Positions 44,990 to 53,512 of a DNA stretch of 64,000 nucleotides are shown piece after piece. The stretch comes from Tepidibacillus fermentans (lineage in GTDB: Bacteria > Bacillota > Bacilli > Tepidibacillales > Tepidibacillaceae). The position numbers and the translations under genes are program-made. How positions within the stretch are numbered: the stretch's first letter is position 1; each line of letters begins with the position of its first letter. Under the pieces are notes generated by a model. The model was not told the origin of the DNA and ran no database searches. It worked only from the letters and a program-made list of their open reading frames with translations. The stretch is taken from positions 62,001 to 126,000 of the forward strand of contig NZ_SMAB01000002.1 of the NCBI RefSeq assembly GCF_004342885.1, in the 5' to 3' direction.

Positions 44990-46291
44990 ATGAGAATGGT
45001 TGATATTATTCATAAAAAAAGAGATGGAGGGGAATTAACAAAAGAAGAGATCCATTTTTTTATTGAAGAATACACTAAAGGAAAGATTCCTGATTACCAA
45101 GTGTCTGCTTTACTCATGGCGATCTACTTTCGGGGAATGACAGCAGATGAAACAGCTATGCTAACGATGGCGATGGTTAATTCAGGTGATACGATCGATT
45201 TGTCAGGTATTCATGGGCATAAAGTGGATAAACACTCAACAGGGGGAGTAGGTGATAAAACCAGCCTCATCGTAGCTCCGTTAGTGGCATCGGTTGGCGT
45301 CCCTGTTGCAAAAATGTCAGGTAGAGGTTTAGGACATACGGGAGGTACGATCGACAAATTAGAGTCAATCGCTGGTTTTCAAGTTGAAATGTCAAAAGAG
45401 GAATTCATTGCAAATGTCAATCAATATAAAATCGCGATTGCCGGACAAACAGGAAATTTAGCACCTGCTGATAAGAAATTATATGCATTACGTGATGTTA
45501 CCGCGACGGTTGACTCGATACCTTTAATTGCTAGCTCCATCATGAGCAAAAAAATTGCATCAGGAGCGGATAGTATTGTCCTCGATGTAAAAACAGGTAG
45601 TGGAGCCTTTATGAAAACATTAGAGGATTCTGAGGCTCTTGCAAAGGAAATGGTTCGTATCGGTAAAAAGTTGGGGAGGAATACTGTAGCAATCATTAGT
45701 GACATGAATCAGCCTTTAGGTTTCGAGGTCGGAAATGCAAACGAAATAAAAGAAGTCATTCGGGTTTTAAGAGGTGAAAATGTAGAGGATCTTAAAACTC
45801 TGTCACTCGAATTAGCAGTACAGATGGTGCTATTAGCCGGAAGATACCCATATTATGAAACTGCGAAAATGGAACTAGAAAAAAACCTTATAAATGGTGA
45901 AGCATATCAGTGTTTTAAACAATTTATTAGAGCACAACATGGGAATACAGAGATGGTTGATCATATTGAAAAGCTTCCAGATTCCAAATATCATATAGAA
46001 GTTAAAGCGGAACAAAATGGATATATTGCAGCGATTGATGCTGAAGCTGTAGGAATAGCCGCTATGTATTTAGGAGCTGGTAGGACAACAAAAGAGGATC
46101 AAATCGATCATTCTGTAGGAGTCACGTTAAAGAAAAAAGTTGGTGATGAAGTTACAGTTGGTGATACAATTGCCATTCTTCATAGTAATCAGGAGAATCC
46201 GTTCGAATCTGTACAAAAATTAAGAGAAGCTTATGGTTATTCAAAAGAGCAACCACTCACACGACCATTAATATATAATGTTATTAAATAA
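44990..46291 (+). CDS. pdp: Pyrimidine-nucleoside phosphorylase
   Basis: A 433-residue phosphorylase that cleaves uridine, thymidine and deoxyuridine to base and pentose 1-phosphate. Typical motifs are [35 protein letters not shown] and VKTGSGAFM. The start [16 protein letters not shown] fits the family. In B. subtilis drm is followed by a purine phosphorylase instead; here the pyrimidine enzyme takes that place. A terminator with a G-C rich stem and T tract follows. Confidence 0.94.
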   Translation: MRMVDIIHKKRDGGELTKEEIHFFIEEYTKGKIPDYQVSALLMAIYFRGMTADETAMLTMAMVNSGDTIDLSGIHGHKVDKHSTGGVGDKTSLIVAPLVASVGVPVAKMSGRGLGHTGGTIDKLESIAGFQVEMSKEEFIANVNQYKIAIAGQTGNLAPADKKLYALRDVTATVDSIPLIASSIMSKKIASGADSIVLDVKTGSGAFMKTLEDSEALAKEMVRIGKKLGRNTVAIISDMNQPLGFEVGNANEIKEVIRVLRGENVEDLKTLSLELAVQMVLLAGRYPYYETAKMELEKNLINGEAYQCFKQFIRAQHGNTEMVDHIEKLPDSKYHIEVKAEQNGYIAAIDAEAVGIAAMYLGAGRTTKEDQIDHSVGVTLKKKVGDEVTVGDTIAILHSNQENPFESVQKLREAYGYSKEQPLTRPLIYNVIK

Positions 46292-46335
46292 TTTATTCGT
46301 ATGATGAGGTTCGAGGTTAAGAAAATATATGATTT

Positions 46336-46360
46336 TGGGGGCAATAGCTCCCTTTTTTTT
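46336..46360 (+). terminator. Terminator after pdp
   Basis: GGGGGC and GCTCCC pair (one G-T) around AATA, followed by TTTTTTTT. Confidence 0.75.
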
Positions 46361-46377
46361 ATATGATTAGAATATTA

Positions 46378-46482
46378 GGTTTGTATATTCCAACGCATCT
46401 CCGTTGTCCGTGTATTTCTTTGAATGAAAATGATAAGAAAGAAATTCACTCCCAAAAATCGCTGCTTATGGAATATACAAAC
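46378..46482. repeat. Family-2 interspersed repeat (105 bp)
   Basis: Begins GGTTTGTATATTCCAACGCA and ends GCTGCTTATGGAATATACAA then AC. Its ends are imperfect inverted repeats. It aligns, in opposite orientation, with the element at 36211-36313. With the family-1 copy next to it, it fills most of the 454-base gap between pdp and dacF. Confidence 0.75.
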
Positions 46483-46503
46483 GCACTATTTTCGAATCAC
46501 TGA

Positions 46504-46657
46504 CTTGTATGTTCTATAAGCTACGAGATAGCACGACTTGCAACTTTAGTTGCATAGCATGACTTGTGCCCTATAGGTGCTTTAGCGAGCGAGCTTTTAT
46601 ACCGATCGTTTATTCAAGGAAAGCCGTAAGGTTAGGTGCAGCGTTAGAACATACAAG
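46504..46657 (+). repeat. Family-1 interspersed repeat, copy B (154 bp)
   Basis: Bounded by a perfect 13-bp terminal inverted repeat, CTTGTATGTTCTA (46504-46516) and TAGAACATACAAG (46645-46657). The interior is nearly identical to copy A. Non-coding. Confidence 0.85.
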
Positions 46658-46690
46658 CCCATTTTTTTAAAAAGATTTTTATCAAAAATG

Positions 46691-46719
46691 GAATATTTCT
46701 CCTCAATATGCGAACAATA
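46691..46719 (+). promoter_or_regulatory. Possible sigma-F promoter of dacF
   Basis: GCGAACAATA (46710-46719) fits the sigma-F -10 pattern GGNRANANTW closely. GAATA (46691-46695) is 14 bases upstream, slightly short. Forespore sigma-F control of dacF is known in B. subtilis. Confidence 0.4.
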
Positions 46720-46745
46720 AAAATTAGAAAAAAGGAGGAGTTAAA

Positions 46746-47909
46746 ATGTGGAAAAAAAATATCGTTCTTGGTGTAATTACTGTTCTTCTCTTTTCCATAT
46801 TCCCATTTCAAGTGGTAAATGCTGAAGAAATTAATTTAGCTCCAAACGCTAGATCTGCAATATTAATTGACCAAGATACTGGAACGGTATTATTCGAAAA
46901 AAATAGTCATGATCGGTTGCCACCAGCAAGTATAACCAAAATTATGACCATGTTATTAATCATGGAGGCAATTGATACTGGTAAAATAACTTTTAACGAT
47001 AAGGTAAGGATTAGTGAAAAAGCAGCCTCAATGGGAGGATCCCAAATCTTTTTAGAGGTTGGCGAAGAAATGACGGTAAAGGATTTACTGAAAGGAATTG
47101 CAGTTGCTTCTGGTAATGATGCAACCGTCGCCATGGCAGAATATATTGCCGGAACTGAAGAGGAATTTGTAAAAATGATGAATAAGAAAGCGGAAGAATT
47201 AGGATTAAAGGACACTCATTTTGTAAATACCAATGGTCTACCTGAAAACGATCATTATTCAACAGCTTATGACATTGCGATCATGTCTAGGGAACTATTA
47301 AAACACGAAAAAATTACCGAATTTACGGGTATCTACCAAGATTACTTACGGAAAGATAGTCCAGAACCTTTTTGGTTAGTCAATACCAACCGGCTTGTTC
47401 GTTTTTATCAAGGTGTCGATGGTTTGAAAACTGGCTATACGAATGAAGCAAAATTCTGTCTCTCTGCCACTGCAAAGAAAGGTACATTTCGAGTGATCGC
47501 AGTAGTGATGGGCGAACCCGATTCAAAAACTAGAAATAAGGAAATATCAGAATTACTAGATTATGCGTTTAACCAATATAAGGATGAAGTCTTATTCAAA
47601 AAGGATCAATTTATTACCGATGTTGAAGTAAGTAAAGGAGCAAAATCAATCATTCCATTAAAAGCCCCTTATCAAATCGGGGTGCTTTTGAAAAAAGGTG
47701 AAAAGACAGAAGAATTTGAACAGATTCTAGTGATAAAAGATCAGATTCAAGCACCTATTCAAAAAGGAGATATCTTAGGAAAACTACAGATTGTTAAAGC
47801 TGGGAAAGTAGTCAATGAAATACCATTAATCGCAGCTGAAGAAGTACCAAAGGCAAACCTTTTTCAAATGTTTAAGAAAGTATTAAAAAAACAATTCTTT
47901 GTTGACTAA
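46746..47909 (+). CDS. dacF: D-alanyl-D-alanine carboxypeptidase DacF (S11 family)
   Basis: A 387-residue low-molecular-weight penicillin-binding protein. A signal peptide (MWKKNIVLGVITVLLFSIFP, cleaved near VNA-EE) precedes the S11 domain, with PPASITKIM (active-site Ser), SGN in VASGNDATVAMAEYI and KTG in GLKTGYT. A C-terminal PBP5-C-like domain follows. It trims peptidoglycan peptides in the developing spore. AAAAGGAGGAG precedes the ATG. It is directly upstream of the spoIIA operon as in Bacillus, but separated by a terminator. Confidence 0.94.
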   Translation: MWKKNIVLGVITVLLFSIFPFQVVNAEEINLAPNARSAILIDQDTGTVLFEKNSHDRLPPASITKIMTMLLIMEAIDTGKITFNDKVRISEKAASMGGSQIFLEVGEEMTVKDLLKGIAVASGNDATVAMAEYIAGTEEEFVKMMNKKAEELGLKDTHFVNTNGLPENDHYSTAYDIAIMSRELLKHEKITEFTGIYQDYLRKDSPEPFWLVNTNRLVRFYQGVDGLKTGYTNEAKFCLSATAKKGTFRVIAVVMGEPDSKTRNKEISELLDYAFNQYKDEVLFKKDQFITDVEVSKGAKSIIPLKAPYQIGVLLKKGEKTEEFEQILVIKDQIQAPIQKGDILGKLQIVKAGKVVNEIPLIAAEEVPKANLFQMFKKVLKKQFFVD

Positions 47910-47938
47910 GGATTTTATAGAAATTACTTTTTTTGACA

Positions 47939-47978
47939 ACGAGATGCCACATTATGTCGAGGTATCTCGTCTTTTTTG
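47939..47978 (+). terminator. Terminator between dacF and spoIIAA
   Basis: ACGAGATGCC and GGTATCTCGT pair with one G-T, followed by CTTTTTTG. Confidence 0.75.
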
Positions 47979-47993
47979 TTCTTTTGTCACCAG

Positions 47994-48021
47994 GCAGGAA
48001 CTAAGAAAGGAATAGTAGAAT
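47994..48021 (+). promoter_or_regulatory. Sigma-H promoter of the spoIIA operon
   Basis: GCAGGAACT (47994-48002) and GTAGAAT (48015-48021) fit the sigma-H pattern RnAGGAwWW-N12-RnnGAAT with a 12-base spacer. spoIIA is sigma-H and Spo0A dependent in B. subtilis. Confidence 0.75.
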
Positions 48022-48061
48022 AAAGAAAACAAAACAGGGAAGAAGGAGTGGAATAAAGTCG

Positions 48062-48412
48062 ATGAGTGTATATATCGAGATAGAAATGGAAAAAAGTACC
48101 TTAATTGTACGATTGCAAGGGGAACTAGATCATCATACTTCGGAAAAGATCCGAGAGAAAATTGAAAAAGAATTAGAAAAAGGGATTGCTAAAAATTTAC
48201 TTTTAAATTTAGAGAAATTAACATTTATGGATAGTTCAGGTCTAGGAATGATTTTAGGAAGATATAAAAAAATTCGGCAGCTTAATGGAAAAATGTCTAT
48301 TTGTTGTGTGAGACCAAGTATTTATAAAATTTTCGAGTTATCTGGTATATTTAAGATTCTACCTGCTTACGATAATGAATCTGATGCATTAGAGTCATTG
48401 GGGGTGGCTTAA
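48062..48412 (+). CDS. spoIIAA: Anti-sigma F factor antagonist SpoIIAA
   Basis: A 116-residue STAS-domain protein. In its unphosphorylated form it releases sigma F from SpoIIAB. The phosphorylated Ser is Ser58 in FMDSSGLGMILGRYK. Its stop is the base before the TTG start of spoIIAB. The three genes form the spoIIA operon, under a sigma-H promoter. Confidence 0.95.
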   Translation: MSVYIEIEMEKSTLIVRLQGELDHHTSEKIREKIEKELEKGIAKNLLLNLEKLTFMDSSGLGMILGRYKKIRQLNGKMSICCVRPSIYKIFELSGIFKILPAYDNESDALESLGVA

Positions 48413-48850
48413 TTGTTACATAATCGTATGACATTACAATTTGCAGCCAAATCCGAAAATGAGTCTTTTGCTCGAGTTGCGGTTGCCTCTTTTGTATCGC
48501 AAGTAGATCCCACATTAGAAGAGATTGATGAGATCAAAACCGTTGTTTCTGAAGCTGTTACAAATGCAATCATTCATGGATATGAAGAAAATCCTGATGG
48601 AACTGTAACGATTCATGTGGTGCTTAAAGATTCGATGATTGAGATTACGATTGAGGACCAAGGAAAAGGTATTGAAGATATTGAACAAGCACTTCAACCA
48701 TTATATACGTCAAAACCAGAATTAGAACGGTCAGGCATGGGATTTACAATTATGGAAAATTTTATGGATGAAATGTTAGTGGAATCTGAAATAGGCAAAG
48801 GAACAAAAGTTTTCTTGCGAAAAAAGTTAATCAACAATCGTATTAGTTAG
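48413..48850 (+). CDS. spoIIAB: Anti-sigma F factor SpoIIAB
   Basis: A 145-residue serine kinase of the GHKL fold that holds sigma F inactive in the predivisional cell and phosphorylates Spo[23 protein letters not shown], the N-box [19 protein letters not shown] and EDQGKGIED are characteristic. TTG 48413 is preferred: GGGGTGG at 48400-48406 is well spaced and the resulting N-terminus is comparable to the B. subtilis protein; ATG 48425 would truncate it. SigF starts 10 bases after its stop. Confidence 0.95.
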   Translation: MLHNRMTLQFAAKSENESFARVAVASFVSQVDPTLEEIDEIKTVVSEAVTNAIIHGYEENPDGTVTIHVVLKDSMIEITIEDQGKGIEDIEQALQPLYTSKPELERSGMGFTIMENFMDEMLVESEIGKGTKVFLRKKLINNRIS

Positions 48851-48860
48851 GGGTGAATTT

Positions 48861-49613
48861 ATGGAACTAGATTTAAAAAGTATTCAACACTCCTACCTAA
48901 GTGATGAAAAAATGAAGGAATTAATCATCAAAAGTCAAAACGGTGACCTAGAGGCAAGGGAAATGATTGTTCATCATAATACTCGACTTGTTTGGTCAGT
49001 TGTTCAACGCTTTTTAGGTCGTGGCTATGAAGCAGATGATTTATTTCAAATTGGTTCGATTGGGTTACTGAAGGCGGTTGATAAGTTCGATATGTCTTTT
49101 GATGTCAAATTCTCTACTTATGCTGTACCGATGATTATTGGTGAGATTCAAAGATTTATACGTGATGATGGTACTGTTAAAGTTAGCCGGTCATTGAAAG
49201 AAACGGGAAATAAAGTAAGAAAAGCGAAAGACGAACTATCTAAAGAATTAGGTAGATTGCCTACTGTAAAAGAAATTGCTGAAAAATTGGGGATTTCCCC
49301 AGAGGATGTTGTATTTGCTCAAGAAGCAAGTCGGTCACCATCTTCCATTCACGAGACGGTATTTGAAAATGATGGAGATCCTATCACTTTAATGGATCAA
49401 ATCTCTGATGATTCTCAAGAAAAATGGTTTGATAAACTAGCGTTACATGAGGCGATACGCGGTTTATCCGAGAGAGAAAGATTAATTGTTTATTTGCGTT
49501 ATTTTAAAGATTATACTCAATCAGAAGTAGCAAAGCGATTAGGTATTTCTCAAGTTCAAGTTTCAAGGTTAGAAAAAAAGATATTGTCTACGATTAAAGA
49601 CCAGTTGGAATAA
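48861..49613 (+). CDS. sigF: RNA polymerase sigma F factor
   Basis: A 250-residue sigma factor for early forespore transcription. Region 2 (FQIGSIGLLKAVDKFDMSFD, FSTYAVPMIIGEIQRFIRDD), region 3 (RLPTVKEIAEKLGISPEDV) and region 4 (LSERERLIVYLRYFKDYTQS) are complete. AGGGGTGA precedes the ATG. It ends with a terminator that partly overlaps the stop. Confidence 0.96.
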   Translation: MELDLKSIQHSYLSDEKMKELIIKSQNGDLEAREMIVHHNTRLVWSVVQRFLGRGYEADDLFQIGSIGLLKAVDKFDMSFDVKFSTYAVPMIIGEIQRFIRDDGTVKVSRSLKETGNKVRKAKDELSKELGRLPTVKEIAEKLGISPEDVVFAQEASRSPSSIHETVFENDGDPITLMDQISDDSQEKWFDKLALHEAIRGLSERERLIVYLRYFKDYTQSEVAKRLGISQVQVSRLEKKILSTIKDQLE

Positions 49614-49630
49614 TCCGATTGGTTTTTTTT
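49602..49630 (+). terminator. Terminator after sigF
   Basis: CCAGTTGGA and TCCGATTGG pair (two G-T pairs) around the stop codon region, followed by TTTTTTTTT. Confidence 0.7.
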
Positions 49631-49645
49631 TGACGTATCAGTATA

Positions 49646-49697
49646 AGATTTTGGGAGTAAATACACGGACAAGGAAGCGAATTTGAATATACAAACC
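49646..49697. repeat. Family-2 repeat, partial copy
   Basis: TTTTGGGAG and the adjoining ACACGGACAAGG...TTTGAATATACAAACC match the right half of the element at 46378-46482 read in reverse. The left end is missing or heavily diverged. Confidence 0.6.
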
Positions 49698-49706
49698 AAA
49701 TATGGT

Positions 49707-49864
49707 CTTGTATGTTCTAACGCTGCATCTAACCTTATTACGGCTTTCCTTGAATAAACGATCGGTATAAAAGCTCGCTCGCTAAAGCACCCATAGGGTA
49801 CAAGTCACGCTATGCAACTAAAGTTGCAAGTCGTGCTATGTCGCAGCTTATAAAATCATACAAG
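49707..49864 (-). repeat. Family-1 interspersed repeat, copy C (158 bp)
   Basis: An inverted copy of A and B, bounded by CTTGTATG (49707-49714) and CATACAAG (49857-49864). It retains CTTTCCTTGAATAAACGATC and AAGTTGCAAGTCGTGCTATG. It fills much of the 361-base gap between sigF and spoVAA; no gene is seen there. Confidence 0.85.
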
Positions 49865-49884
49865 CCTATTTTTATTCGAAGAAT

Positions 49885-49914
49885 GAATGGGTTAAGCTGA
49901 TTTCAAACATACTA
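49885..49914 (+). promoter_or_regulatory. Sigma-G promoter of the spoVA operon
   Basis: GAATG (49885-49889) and CATACTA (49908-49914) are exactly 18 bases apart, matching the sigma-G pattern gnATR-N18-cATnhTA. It starts 90 bases upstream of spoVAA, whose operon is sigma-G dependent in B. subtilis. Confidence 0.8.
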
Positions 49915-49974
49915 ATAGTAGATACAAAAAATGATAGGGAAAAATATCCTAAAAAAGGAGAGAATTATCGGATT

Positions 49975-50586
49975 ATGAGTACCATTTATCTTCGTTTTCG
50001 AAATCGCCATTATGCGAAACCCGACGATTTGATTCTTTTAAAAGATATTGCCCAAATCGTTGCTCCGAAAGAATTGGAAAATAAAATAAAGGAATTACCC
50101 ATTCATCAAATTACCCCTGAAGATCAGCATCTGGTTGTCATAGATATGATGAAAGTGGTTAAGATAATAAAACAGAATTTCGAAGTGGACGTAAGAAATA
50201 TTGGTCAACCAGAAATCATTGTAGAAATTCTCACCAAATTAATGTTGAAGAAACCAAACCTAATTGCCGTATTATTTGTTTGGATTCTTCTATTTGTTGG
50301 TTCAGGGGTTGCAATCATGAATTTCCACCATGATGTAAGTATGCAAGAAGTACATAAACGTCTTTATTATTTAATTACTGGGATTGAAAAGGAGCGACCA
50401 CTACTATTACAAATTCCTTATTCATTCGGAATAGGATTAGGGATGATACTTTTCTTCAATCATGTCTTCAAAAAGAAAATTAATGAGGAACCAAGCCCTT
50501 TAGAAGTTGAGATGTTCTTGTATCAACAAAATCTAGATCAATATGTATTTCTTAATGAAAACACAGAAAATAGGAAGAGAATTTAA
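49975..50586 (+). CDS. spoVAA: Stage V sporulation protein AA
   Basis: A 203-residue protein. Its N-terminal ~95 residues are soluble (YLRFRNRHYAKPDDLILLKD), with two membrane segments near residues 99-117 and 142-162. It is a subunit of the SpoVA channel that imports dipicolinic acid into the spore and releases it on germination. It is first in the spoVAA-AB-AC-AD-AEb-AEa-AF series. The ribosome binding site (AAAGGAGAG) is somewhat distant from ATG 49975. Confidence 0.92.
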   Translation: MSTIYLRFRNRHYAKPDDLILLKDIAQIVAPKELENKIKELPIHQITPEDQHLVVIDMMKVVKIIKQNFEVDVRNIGQPEIIVEILTKLMLKKPNLIAVLFVWILLFVGSGVAIMNFHHDVSMQEVHKRLYYLITGIEKERPLLLQIPYSFGIGLGMILFFNHVFKKKINEEPSPLEVEMFLYQQNLDQYVFLNENTENRKRI

Positions 50587-50587
50587 A

Positions 50588-51016
50588 ATGATGATCATCG
50601 GGAAAACTATACTTGTCATCCTTGTTGGATTGGCAGGAGGATTAGCCGTGGGGAGTGGTTTTGTCGCTTTCATCACCGTACTTGACATCATTCCAAGACT
50701 TGCACAGATGATTAAAGGATTTGATTATATTCCTTGGTTTCAAAGGGCATTAGTTGTTGGGGTCGTAACATTTACTTGGATTGATTTAAGGGGGATTACA
50801 TTTAAACTTCCGCAAATGGTTACGTTTATCCTAGGGTTATTTCATGGAGTATTTGTTGGAATGTTTGCCGCAGCCTTAACAGAAGTAGTCAATGTTTTAC
50901 CCATACTTGCAAAACGATTAAATATGGCGAATGCCATATTATTTCTTTTAATGGCAATGGTATTTGGCAAAGTGGTAGGTTCATTACTACACTGGCTCAT
51001 CTATGTTCCAAAATAA
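50588..51016 (+). CDS. spoVAB: Stage V sporulation protein AB
   Basis: A 142-residue protein, almost wholly hydrophobic, with about four membrane segments; LVGLAGGLAVGSGFVAFITVL is at its N-terminus. It is a membrane subunit of the SpoVA channel. ATG 50588 is one base after the spoVAA stop; an upstream frame extension to 50543 lies in spoVAA. A second ATG at 50591 is also possible. Confidence 0.92.
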   Translation: MMIIGKTILVILVGLAGGLAVGSGFVAFITVLDIIPRLAQMIKGFDYIPWFQRALVVGVVTFTWIDLRGITFKLPQMVTFILGLFHGVFVGMFAAALTEVVNVLPILAKRLNMANAILFLLMAMVFGKVVGSLLHWLIYVPK

Positions 51017-51040
51017 GAGAAAAGAGGTGCAATTGCAATC

Positions 51041-51517
51041 ATGACAAACTCTACAGGAAAAAAAAGAGAAGAGAATGAAGCCAAACGACAATACCAGCAA
51101 ATGATACAACAGCTTCGTCCACAACGACCAGTTTTTCTAAACAGTGTAAAAGCATTTATTGTAGGAGGATTGATTAGTTTTCTGGGACAATTTATTCAAA
51201 ATATGTATATTCATTATTTTGGATTTACCAAAGAGAAGGCTGGAGATCCAACAGTTGCAACACTAGTATTTATATCTGTTTTGCTAACTGGTTTAGGGAT
51301 TTACGATAAAATTGGTCAATTTGCTGGAGCAGGTTCTGCAGTACCTGTTACCGGTTTTGCGAATTCAATTGCTTCAGCTGCGATTGAGCATCGCTCTGAA
51401 GGATTTGTATTAGGTGTTGGTGGTAACATGTTTAAATTGGCTGGATCCGTCATTGTTTTTGGAGTTGTGGCAGCTTTTGTCATTGGCCTAATTAAAACAT
51501 TAGTAAAGTTAATATAG
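51041..51517 (+). CDS. spoVAC: Stage V sporulation protein AC
   Basis: A 158-residue membrane protein. A charged N-terminal tail (about 35 residues) is followed by four hydrophobic segments, with IVGGLISFLGQFIQNMY, GAGSAVPVTGFANSIASAA and GNMFKLAGSVIVFG. SpoVAC is thought to form the mechanosensitive pore of the SpoVA channel. AGAGGTGC precedes the ATG. It is related in sequence to SpoVAE downstream. Confidence 0.94.
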   Translation: MTNSTGKKREENEAKRQYQQMIQQLRPQRPVFLNSVKAFIVGGLISFLGQFIQNMYIHYFGFTKEKAGDPTVATLVFISVLLTGLGIYDKIGQFAGAGSAVPVTGFANSIASAAIEHRSEGFVLGVGGNMFKLAGSVIVFGVVAAFVIGLIKTLVKLI

Positions 51518-51529
51518 AAGGAGATACTT

Positions 51530-52540
51530 ATGCAAAGACAAATTGGAAGAAGTACCTGGAGGTTTGAAGAAGTACGAATTTTATCAAGTGCAGTTGTTGT
51601 TGGCCCTAAGGAAGGACAAGGCCCATTGGCTGAACATTTTGATGTGATTCATGAAGATCCATATGTTGGCCAAGAAACATGGGAGAAGGCAGAGCGAAAG
51701 CTATTTGAAGAAGCAGTCGATTTAGCGATTGAAAAATCAGGATTAACCAATAGTCAAATTGATCTGATGATTGCTGGAGATTTATTAAATCAAATTATTT
51801 CAGCATCATTTACTGCAAGATACACTCAAATACCATATTTAGGAGTATATGGGGCATGTTCCACTTCTATGGAGTCCTTAGCATTGGCCGCTTCACTTAT
51901 TGAGGGTGGATTTGCCAATTATATTCTTTCTGGTTGTAGTAGTCATAATTCTACAGCAGAAAGGCAATATCGTTATCCTACTGAGTATGGTGGGCAAAAA
52001 CCACCTTATGCACAATGGACTGTTACTGGCGCTGGGGCTGCAGTAATTGGAAAAGGTCTTGTAGGTCCAAAGGTTACGTATTCCACAATCGGTAAAGTGA
52101 TTGATATGGGAATTAAAGATCCTTTTGATATGGGCTCTGCAATGGCTCCAGCAGCAGTATACACCATTGCGGAACATTTTAAAGATACCGGTCGGACGCC
52201 AATAGACTATGATTTAATCGTTACAGGTGATTTGGCTGGGGTGGGATATCCTTTAGCCAAACAAATGTTATTCGAACAAGGATTTGATATGTCAGATGTA
52301 TATAATGATTGTGGTTTGATGATTTACTCGCCAGATCAGAATGTTTTTGCAGGTGGGAGTGGTTGTGCGAGTAGTGCTTCTGTGACCTATGGCTATATTA
52401 TGAATCAAATGAAAAATAAGAAGTTAAACAAAGTGCTTGTTGTTGCAACAGGGGCGCTTTTGAGTCCAATTTCATATCAACAAGGAGAGTCTATCCCTTG
52501 TATTGCACATGCTGTTGCAATTGAAAACGAGGAGGATTAA
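51530..52540 (+). CDS. spoVAD: Stage V sporulation protein AD
   Basis: A 336-residue soluble thiolase-fold protein that binds dipicolinic acid and passes it to the channel. [35 protein letters not shown] and the C-terminal [17 protein letters not shown] match the family. AAGGAGAT precedes the ATG. Its 3' end lies five bases before the GTG of spoVAE. Confidence 0.95.
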   Translation: MQRQIGRSTWRFEEVRILSSAVVVGPKEGQGPLAEHFDVIHEDPYVGQETWEKAERKLFEEAVDLAIEKSGLTNSQIDLMIAGDLLNQIISASFTARYTQIPYLGVYGACSTSMESLALAASLIEGGFANYILSGCSSHNSTAERQYRYPTEYGGQKPPYAQWTVTGAGAAVIGKGLVGPKVTYSTIGKVIDMGIKDPFDMGSAMAPAAVYTIAEHFKDTGRTPIDYDLIVTGDLAGVGYPLAKQMLFEQGFDMSDVYNDCGLMIYSPDQNVFAGGSGCASSASVTYGYIMNQMKNKKLNKVLVVATGALLSPISYQQGESIPCIAHAVAIENEED

Positions 52541-52544
52541 AAAA

Positions 52545-52898
52545 GTGGGAACATATTGGACAGCATTTCTTGTAGGAGGGCTTATCAGCCTAATCGGACA
52601 ATTGATGATGGATTTGACGAAAATGACACCAGCACATGTGATGTCCACTCTAGTTGTCGTCGGTGCAATATTAGACGGTTTAGGATTATATGAACCATTA
52701 ATTGAGTTCGCAGGTGCTGGAGCCACAACGCCAATCACAAGTTTTGGAAACGCTTTGGTTCATGGTGCCTTAGCTGAGGCGGAGCGGCATGGTTTAGTCG
52801 GAATTATTACTGGCATTTTTGAAGTTACCAGTGCAGGTATATCATCTGCCATTGTTTTTGGTTTTTTTGCTGCTTTAATTTTTAAACCTAAAGGGTAA
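52545..52898 (+). CDS. spoVAEB: Stage V sporulation protein AE (SpoVAEb)
   Basis: A 117-residue membrane protein with about four hydrophobic segments, related to SpoVAC ([33 protein letters not shown]). It is a pore-associated subunit of the SpoVA channel. The GTG at 52545 follows GAGGAGG; the longer frame from 52503 runs inside spoVAD and is rejected. Confidence 0.93.
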   Translation: MGTYWTAFLVGGLISLIGQLMMDLTKMTPAHVMSTLVVVGAILDGLGLYEPLIEFAGAGATTPITSFGNALVHGALAEAERHGLVGIITGIFEVTSAGISSAIVFGFFAALIFKPKG

Positions 52899-52909
52899 TA
52901 GGTGGTTTG

Positions 52910-53512
52910 ATGAATAAGAAGAGAAAAGTCATATTTATCACGGATGGAGATGTGGTTGCAAAAGAAGTGATTGAAGAAGTGGCAAAAATGATTGGGGGAC
53001 GATGTATTTCTCGTTCTTCAGGCAATCCGACACCATATAATGGTTTACAGTTAGTGGAAATGATTAAGAATACTCCTTATGATCCGGTTCTTGTTATGTT
53101 TGATGATAATGGTCGAGGTAATAAAGGAGAAGGGGAAAAAGCAATGGAATTCATTGCAAAACATCCTGATATGGAGGTATTAGGTGCTGTAGCTGTTGCT
53201 TCTAATACAAAATATGTTGAAGGAACAACCATTGATTTTTCTGTTGATCGAAATGGAAGAGTGGTTGAAAGTGGAGTGAATAAAGACGGGGACACTGTAG
53301 GAGGGCCGTTAAGAATTTATGGCGACACTGTTGACATTTTAGATAAACTAGACATCCCTGTGGTTGTTGGAATTGGTGATATTGGAAAAATGGGGGGACG
53401 TGATCAGGTTAAATATGGCTCTCCAATCACCTTAAAGGCCATTCAAACAATTTTAGATTGGGGTGAACAACATGAAAAAGGGAATAAAATTAAAAAGCAA
53501 TGGAACAAATGA
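52910..53512 (+). CDS. spoVAEA: Stage V sporulation protein AEa
   Basis: A 200-residue soluble protein, no membrane segment, matching the SpoVAEa family. KVIFITDGDVVAKEVIEEVA, SRSSGNPTPYNG, VLVMFDDNGRGNKGEGE and VVVGIGDIGKMGGRDQVKYG are notable conserved-looking blocks. Exact role in the SpoVA system is unclear. ATG 52910 is preferred over TTG 52907 on spacing to TAGGTGG. The gene overlaps spoVAF by 41 bases. Confidence 0.9.
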   Translation: MNKKRKVIFITDGDVVAKEVIEEVAKMIGGRCISRSSGNPTPYNGLQLVEMIKNTPYDPVLVMFDDNGRGNKGEGEKAMEFIAKHPDMEVLGAVAVASNTKYVEGTTIDFSVDRNGRVVESGVNKDGDTVGGPLRIYGDTVDILDKLDIPVVVGIGDIGKMGGRDQVKYGSPITLKAIQTILDWGEQHEKGNKIKKQWNK

